A stretch of 64,000 bases of DNA from positions 62,001 through 126,000 of the forward strand of contig JAPXFQ010002899.1 of assembly GCA_028564705.1 (NCBI GenBank). Direction: 5' to 3'. Below are positions 47,701-56,700 of this stretch, in pieces. Under the pieces are notes generated by a model. That model did no database searches. It was not told the DNA's origin and worked only from the letters and a program-made list of their open reading frames with translations. Position 1 is the stretch's first letter, and every line of letters starts with the position of its first letter. Origin of the DNA: Apricaphanius iberus (lineage: Eukaryota; Chordata; Actinopteri; Cyprinodontiformes; Aphaniidae). A program made the translations under genes and the position numbers.

Positions 47701-50700
47701 TGTGTAAAACGTCTTAATTCAATAGTCATAGTGTAATCTGATTTTAATATTTCAGGTTTTAAAAAAGGAATAAAAAGCTTCACCGTCACCAAAATGTCAA
47801 CACAATTAAATGTTTGATACATATTTGATAATTCCTTATCTTTTATTATATATAATAGAGAGATATGGGTTGACAGATTGTTATATTTAGTTTAAAACAT
47901 GTATAAACTTAAGGGTAAAAATACTGAATGTAAATTTACCCCCTGGTTCAATTTTCCTCCTATCGCAACTAAAGTTACATTTTTAAAAAAAACTAAACTG
48001 TCTGCTTCAGTTCTTTAAGTTTATGTTCTGGTTTTATGTACCGGAACCGTCTGACCGCTTCTCATCGTTAAGAACCAACTTTAAGCCTTTTGAGAATTTG
48101 ACTTTTTGCTCCCAAACGGCTCAGTTTCCTGGTAAAACCGTCTTCAGTCAGAGGCTTCTTCAGAACCCCTGTAATACAGACCGCTACAGGAGATCTTATT
48201 TTTAGCAAATATTACGTTCATTTACTCACTCAGACAAGTTTGGAGCCAGTTGGAGTTCTTCAGGAAAAGTTTATATCTAGTCGTGATCAGCATATAACCA
48301 TGTAATGGGAGTCAATCAGGGCAGGAGATTTGCCGCCTGTAATAAGGAATGATCTGCCCCAAAACGCCTTGATTGAATGGCATAGAGTGAAAGTCCTGCT
48401 CAGACTACAACTGGGATGGAGCACAGCAATGATGTAATTATATTTGCATGATAGCCTCTAAATCACCCTGGAACAGAACAAAGAATCACTTCCGAGACGT
48501 CCTGAACTCCAGGGGGAGTAGAGTGGATATAAACTTCTTCTGAAGGGCTCCAAGTGGCTCCAAACTTACCTGGATGAGTAGGTGAACGTAATAAATGCTA
48601 AAAATAAGGTACAGTAAAAAAAAAAAAATTTAAAAAAAAGAAGTTCCCCTTTAAAGCATTAAAACAAAGAATTCCTACCATTTTTCTGTCTTTAAACGCA
48701 TCAGACACCTTGTGCTTTTATGAACTTTTACCTTCGTAATAAATCCGCTAATCTGTCACTCATTTTTTCCGGACGAACCTCAGATTTAGGCATAAGAGGA
48801 AACCCTGGGTCTGGAGGAGGTGAAATGAGTCCGGACTGGTTCCGTTTTTGTCGTTTCAGAACTCGTGAGGACACGGTGAGGCAGATCGTCGCCGGGCTGA
48901 CGGGAGACGCCGAAGCCTGCACCGACTTAGCCTCTGAGCTCTCCAGAGGAGACCCCGTGACCCTGGAGTTGCAGGACAGCGACGACGAAGGCGATGACCC
49001 CGAGGACTGGGCTCCGGATCCGACCGACGCCATGCCCGGTCAGTGAACGCATCGATTCCCAACGGCCGAGGAATGGGGATGGATTTAAGCAGCTTTTTCT
49101 TTCTTTTTTTTTTTTTAGATAAACTGGGATCCAAGCGGCGCTCCTCCGACATCATCAGCCTGCTGGTGAGCATCTACGGCAGCAAGGACATCTTCATCGA
49201 CGAGTACAGGGCCGTGCTGGCCGACAGACTGCTGCACCAGCTCAACTACAACACGGCCAGGTGGGTACCAGCACCCAGCCCGACGACTTGTTCCGTGTCT
49301 CGGTTCGTCTCTGACTTCTTCCGCTTCTTCTAGGGAGATCCGGAACGTGGAGCTGCTGAAGCTGCGGTTCGGGGAGTCTCACATGCATTACTGTGAGGTG
49401 ATGCTGAAGGTACGATTCCCCACCCCGGTCTTTCCCGCCCTGTGACCAAGTCTGCACGGCTCTGTGACGTCCTCCTTCTGCATCGGTGTGCAGGACATGG
49501 CGGACTCCCGCAGGATCAACAGCCACATCCGCGAGGAGGAGTCAAAGCTGAGCGATGAGGAGCACCCGCCGCTCACCCTGTCGGCCATCATCCTGTCGTC
49601 CGAGTTCTGGCCCACGCTGAAGGAGGAGAAGCTGGAGCTCCCAGCTGGCGTCTGCCGGGCCATGGAGGCCTACACGCGGCGCTACGAGAAGCTCAAGGTG
49701 GCGTGATTGCTCCCTCTGTAGCACAGCATCGGGTTCTGTTTCCCAGCTCTGAAGCTTCCTCCAGTTAAACTCAGAAAAAACTGAGATCATTGTTTTTGGC
49801 CCACAGACACAAAGAGAAAGTGTTATCAGTCATCTTCAACCAAAACATCAGGTTAGAAATCCAGGGGTAATCATGGACTCAGACCTGAACTTAAACAGCC
49901 ACATCAAAGCAACAACACCACCAGCTTTTTACCATCTAAAAAACATTGCTAAGATCAGAGGAATAGTGAAAACCAGACTTAGAGAGACTTATCCATGCAT
50001 TTGTCTCCAACAGTTTAGACTACTGTAACGGCCTGCTCACTGGCCTCTCTAAACGAGCTGTTAGACAGCTGCAGTACATCCAGAACGCTGCTGCTCGAGT
50101 CCTGACAAGAACCAGGAAATACGACCATATTAGTCCAGTGCTCCAGTCTCTGCACTGGCTTCCTGTCGCTCAGAGAATAGAATTTAAAACAGCTCTGCTT
50201 GTGTACAAGTCTTTTCATGGTTTGGCACCAAAGTACATCTCTGACATGTTAGAGACATATGAACCATCTCGGGCCCTGAGAACTTCAGGGAGGGGTCTCC
50301 TGGTGGTTCCCAGAGTCAACAATAAACACGGTGAGGCTGCATTTCAGTTTCAGGCAGCTAAAATCTGGAACAGTCTTCATGAGGATGTGAGACAAGCCTC
50401 AACTCTAACAATGTTTAAATCCAGGCTGAAAACAGTTATTTTTACCCGTGCATATGACAATTGAAAGTATTTTATCTGCACTCTTGCTTTTTATTGTAAT
50501 TAATAATTTTTTAAGTTGATGTTTTTTCCTGTTTATCTGTTTTCTTAATTTCTGCAACTGTGAAGCACTTTGAATTGCCTTGTGTATGAATTGTGCTCTA
50601 CAAATAAACTTTCCTTGCCTTCCTGTGGGTTCTGGGTGTTTTCAGGCCATGAGGACGCTGAGCTGGAAGGCTCACCTGGGGTCCGTCACTCTGGACGTGG

Positions 50701-53700
50701 AGCTGGAGGACCGAACCCTCACCGAGCTCACCGTGTCCCCCATCCACGCCGCCATCATCCTGCACTTCCAGGAGAAAAGTACGTCCCCCGATTTCAGCCG
50801 TCAGCGGCTTAACAGAAAACGTCTCATGTTTCAGACTAGGGATGTAGGAAAATATCGATATATCACGCTATTTTATGTCACTATATAATATCAATATTCA
50901 AGTTTTTTTTTTTTTTTTTTTTTTTTGGAATTATAAGTAAACATGTTTTTCTAGTGATGCAACGATATTTCTTTTGTTCGAAAAGACACAATACCGATGC
51001 TTGGATCTGAGTTCTTGCCGATACCGAGTACCAACACTGATGCTTCTACCTAGAGCTTGACGAAATAGAAAAAGAACAAATCGATAAAGGGAATGGTCAT
51101 ATTGATCAATATCGATAATTATCACAAAATGTAGAAAAGCTATTTTATGTGTCTCCCTGGTAATTTTGTTATTCAATGAACTAATTTTGACTGAGAATTA
51201 AATGTATTAATTTTTCAAACACTTCTTTATCATAACTGAGTTTGTAAGACACAGAAACAAATAAAAAGTAACATCAGTAAATACAAAGATGTAATGTTAT
51301 TAACCATTATATATTTTTTAAATGTTAGCTATTTAAATTAAAGGCTTATCTTGATGCTTTTTAATCTTTTAAACATTTAATGACACTTTATAATATTAAT
51401 GGCTGAAACCTTTGGTTTAGTTTTTCAGTAAAGCTCATTCTAATTCAGTTTAGCTGCTAAAGCTAACCAGCTACTCACCTATACCAGAATGTAGACGGAG
51501 TCTATTCCAGTCACGGAGAGCTGAAGCTGGCAGGTCTGTCCACCCTCAGTGGTGTTTTATTTTAAAAGCTGCATGCAGCGTGACCTGGGTAAGTTCTCCA
51601 TGCCACAGTGAGCCGTGGTAGTGGAGTCCTGTTTAAGACAACTGACCGTACTAATTATTTGGTTTATCACAACTGTGTTTAGTGTTTTGGTGCGTCGAGG
51701 ATCGGTTCAAAACGGGACGCAACATTTACTGAGCTAGTTAAATATTTTTCTATGAAGTTATGGCGCGTTCAGACCGAAGGCCTTGTCAGTGTCAAGCAAC
51801 GCTCATAAAGCGACTAGTTCGCACAGAAGATACATTTTTAAGCTGGTAAGCAGGCCTTTCTCTGCTGGATGTTTTAAACACTCGCAGATCGTGGTTGGCT
51901 AGGCAGCGTCGACGCCGGGCAAAGTCACTACAGTGAGTCGCCACCATTTTAGACCTGTTTTTAAAATAGCAGAAAGAGGATGGATTCATCAATGGCAAAA
52001 TTATGTCAAATGCACACAGTTGCACACACAGTGTCCAGAAAAAATGTATCCAATAAGTATTGTTATGGTGCGTTCAAACCGCCCCAAACGGCAACATTAG
52101 TTGCGGCAAGATTTCATGTATCTTGGTGGAGTCCGTCAGCGTCTCTGCGGTGCGTTGTTTGCGAAACTTTTTTGCATCTTGAGGGGAAAACAATGTTTTA
52201 ATAGCGGGCTTGTTCCGTGCGCTTTGTCCATCCGGGCTCTTGTAGAAGTAAAGACGTCATCTAATACGGCTTTCCCCTGAAATAAGGACCCGCGCCTACA
52301 AGAGCCCTAGACAGCACTTTGATGCAAAACTACAGACCAATCTCTAATCTCCCATTTATCGGTAAAATTATTGAAAAAGTTGTGTTCCAGCAGCTAAACA
52401 GCTTCCTAGCAATGAACAAACACCTTGATGTTTATCAGTCTGGTTTTCGTAGATACCACAGCACAGAGACAGCCCTCGTCAAAGTTTTTAATGACATCCG
52501 TACAAATACTGACCATGGAAAAACAACAGTGCTGGTACTGTTAGACCTCAGTGCGGCGTTTGACACTGTTGATCATGATATATTACTGGAACGTCTAGAG
52601 AGCTGGGTCGGACTCTCTGGTACAGTACTCGACTGGTTCACATCCTACCTCAAGAACAGGAACTTCTTTGTATCAGTTAGCCAGTTCTCATCACAAAACA
52701 CAGAAATAACATGTGGGGTCCCCCAGGGCTCCATCCTGGGGCCCCTCCTATTTAGCATCTATATGCTTCCGCTTAGCCAGATTATAACCGCCAACCATGT
52801 TAAATACCACAACTATGCTGACGACACTCAGCTTTATATCTCAGTGTCACCAGATGATGTTGAACCCATCCAAATCCTCAATAAATGCATTGAGCAAATT
52901 AACAGCTGGATGTCCCATAATTTCCTACAACTGAACAAAAACAAAACTGAAGTGCTTCTCTTTGGACCCAAAAAAGATCGATTAAATATCAGTAAACAGC
53001 TTCAGTTGGTCCAACTAGAAACTACTGACCAGGCCAGAAATCTAGGTGTAATAATGGACTCAGACCAGAACCTCCAGGGTCACATAAAGGCAATAACAAG
53101 GTCAGCTTTCTATCACCTGAGGAACATTTCTAGGATTAAAGGAATGATGACACAAGGAGACCTAGAAAAACTCATCCATGCATTTATCTCTAGCCGCCTT
53201 GATTACTGTAACAGTATCCTCACAGGTCTACCTAAAAAATCAATCAGACAGCTGCAGCTGATCCAGAACGCTGCTGCTCGTGTTCTCACTAGAACCAGGA
53301 AAGTAGAACACATCACCCCAGTTCTAAAGTCCTTACACTGGCTCCCTGTAGCTCAGAGAATAGACTTCAAAGTGCTTTTATTGGTATATAAATCATTGAA
53401 TGGTTTAGCACCTGAGTACATTAGAGATCTGCTATCATGGTACAAACCATCCAGATCACTCAGGTCCTCCAGCTCTAATTTACTGATCGTCCCTAGAACC
53501 AGAACCAAACATGGAGAAGCAGCTTTCAGTTTCTATGCTCCTCATCTCTGGAACAAACTACCAGGAGAATGTAAAGCTGCAGAGACACTGAACTCTTTTA
53601 AGTCTAAAATTAAAACGTATCTATTTAAACTTGCTTATGAGTAACTGTTTTTTTTTTTTTTTATTGTAAACATTTGATCTTTATATTATTTTATTGTTGT

Positions 53701-56700
53701 CGTTTTAATTTCTATATTTTATTCTATCTTTTAGCTTTATTTTTAAGTGATTGTGTATTAATTACGTGGATTTGTTCCTTACAATATCTTTTCTTACTGA
53801 TTGATTACTGTTAAACTTATATGCTTTGTAATCATGTGGTTTCATTATCACTGAGTCATGTAAAGCACCTTGAATTACCTTGTGTTGAAAGTGTGCTATA
53901 GAAATAAAATTGCCTTGCCTTGCCTATGTATTTTAAAACTGATTTTTAAAGTCAAATTTTACAATGTCGCCAATATTTTGCAATTAATGTGCTAAACGTA
54001 ATTATTATTACATAATATTTTAATGGCTCTTTTCAAAGATGTACTGCAAAAACTACACACTGTCACTTTAACATAGTTTGCCCTTTTTTACAGCTTAAAT
54101 GGAAATAAAAACTCTAAACAGCCAATTTAAGGCTTAGTTCAGAAAATTTTAATCGTTTTTTATTCTCAGGTTGATGACACTTAAAGGCCCAATAAACTGA
54201 ACTAAGGAGGAAACGTTTGATTCCAGAGTTTCCTTGTATTTCAAACTCTGATGCTGTAAATTAAACGTAATTTCCTACCTATGAACATCTTTCCGTTCAT
54301 TCTGCAGACGTCTCCTCCTCCTTTTCCTCTGCAGCTTCTCATCCCATCCGATCATTTTTGTCTGTAAGGTTCGTGGACCCTGGAGGAGCTGAGCTCAAAG
54401 TTGGGCACCCCGAAGGAGCTGGTGCACAGGAAGCTGGCCCTGTGGCAGCAGCACGGCGTCCTGAGGGAGGAGGCGGCCGGCCGCTACTCGGTGCTGGAGA
54501 CGGGCTCGTCCAGGGAGAAGGTGGACAGGGGGGTGATGCTGATCGACAGCGACGAGGAGAGGGACTCCAACACCACCACCCAGTCGGAGCAGCGGGAGGA
54601 GAAGCTGCAGGTCAGCACACCTTCCCGTTTCCTTCCGTCTCTGCAGAACGTCCAAGAACTTGAATTAATGGGGAGGTTAAAGTGTTTCCTAAACATGCTT
54701 AAATCAGTTTTAATGATTTTAGGAAACTTGAAACTCAGTGGGAAGTTTGAAGGACGAATTATTGACCCTTCTGTAGAGCAGTCCTCATCATAAAAAGATG
54801 AATCAGCAGGCCCCAGAACCATGGAGAAATTATTAAGAATTGGGTTTAAAACAAAAACAACAAAAATCGAATTTGGGATAAATATGTAACCTGATATTTA
54901 GTAAGAGTTGAAAGGGTCTCAGCTACCAGGATTTTTATTTTGAATTTGATACCCAAGTTCCATGTCAATTCAATTAAGTTAAAGGTAAGGATGCAACGAT
55001 ACCACTTCTTTCAAACCGATAAGATACCGATACTTGGGTCTGAGGACTTGCCGATACGGAGTACCAATGCATATAACTCCACCCGAGACAAGAAAATGCA
55101 ATGAATTGGTAGACAGGTTTTACTTACAAGTTTTATTTTCTTTGCTTGTTACAACAAATCATGGTGCATTGCAATAAAACAAAGAATTAATATAAATGAC
55201 AGCAAAACTAAAATTTGAAGTGAAAAATAAACATTTTCTTTGAAATAATTGCAGTTTCCTCATTTTAAGTATCAGTACATTAGAAACGGTATCGGCCTTG
55301 TTGCCAGTATTGGTGTAACCCTACTTAAAAGATGCTATATTGATCCCAGATGGAAATTGATCAGTAAGTTATTGATTTAACTTAAGTAAGTTGAGTATAA
55401 AAGGTTGAAACCAAGATTCGTACTAGCCTTGGTTCACCATCTGAATAGGAAAAGGACAAATACAGTGGTGGTGTCCAAACTTTTTAAGAACCAAAATTAG
55501 GGATGTCCCCAATCAGCATTTACGGCCTCTGATCCGATCTTTTACTGTAAATTTGACCCGATTTTGAGTCTCGATCCGATATTTTGCCTTTAGTATTGAA
55601 ATTTATAAAACTCAAATACATTATTAGCAAGTAACTCAACCTAACTTTTTAATAAGACTAATTTCATCGATATGCATTAACATGATTATTGTTGTTAATC
55701 CCATGACATCAAAATCTTACACAGAATTAAAGGTCAACTTCATCTTAATATTTCAGACAAAATTTAAAAGAAAACAACCACTTACTTGGTACAGTATTAT
55801 TTTAAAAATAAAATATTTCTGGTAGGTTATACGCTGGTGTGCGTGATGCTGCCTCAACGTTCATGGGATTTACTTTATATTTTTGGATAAATACCCGTGT
55901 TAGAAAGCCTACATTGTTCTAAGTTTGTAAGTTGCACAATCATTATTATTAACACCTTTTATCATATAGTTTAAAGTACGGTTAAGCATAATTGTTGAAG
56001 TTTACCCATATTAGAACTGTGTTTAATGCTGCTATGCTTATTTATGGTAATTAAGAGTCCTTTTTTGCTTTTGCTACGGAGGTTTTGAATTACTGTGCAA
56101 TCATCATCAAATGTAACTAGGACGACCTTTCATAACAATCGTTGCGACTCGTCAGGTAATATAGCAGATCTCCGCTCACTGAAAAAAGTGAAAAAATCAG
56201 CCCGATCCAATCTTGAGTTCGGGACATTCCTAGCAAAAATTATTTAGTCAAAGAATCTTTTTTTTCTTTACTCTAAATATTGTGATTTCTTTATAAGTTC
56301 AGAAACAGGGTTCCCCCCCCCCCCCCCCCAACAACTGCCCATGCTGCATTCAAGTACAGCTGGGAGCTGTTGAAAAATTTAAAACAACATAAACCCTGAC
56401 TGTTTCCAAGTAAATACGTTTTTTTGTTTGTTTTTTTTTTACTTTGGCTACATCTGCTTGTACCTTCTTTTTTTTAATTCCAATCAAATTTCCAGTCAGC
56501 TCTATATTTAAAATTTGTAATTTATTATAATATGTAATTATTTCTTGAATTGAAAGGAAGGAATTCAGACAACGAGCTTCTTTCAACGCTGACCAAAGTT
56601 AAAAAACTAAAGCCATATGCCAATTTGTATTAATATTTCTTGATGAAAGTGTTTCTAAAACGTACCAACCGTGAAAACGTACAAACCCTAACCCGTATGC

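Larger units (their letters stand above)
46155..48859. other. anapc2 intron 7
   Basis: Contains a run of about 15 G (46184-46198), a hAT element (46243-47014), a tRNA-like repeat head in reverse (47115-47190), a MITE (47219-47540) and a dispersed-repeat fragment (about 48140-48200). The rest is unassigned. Confidence 0.65.
50779..54368. other. anapc2 intron 12 (3.6 kb)
   Basis: Contains a T-run (about 50904-50926), a TACCGATAC fragment (50955-51050), an inverted hAT copy (51050-51740), a partial PIF-like MITE (51762-51945), an L2-like LINE (about 52300-53925) and unassigned sequence to the next exon. Confidence 0.7.
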
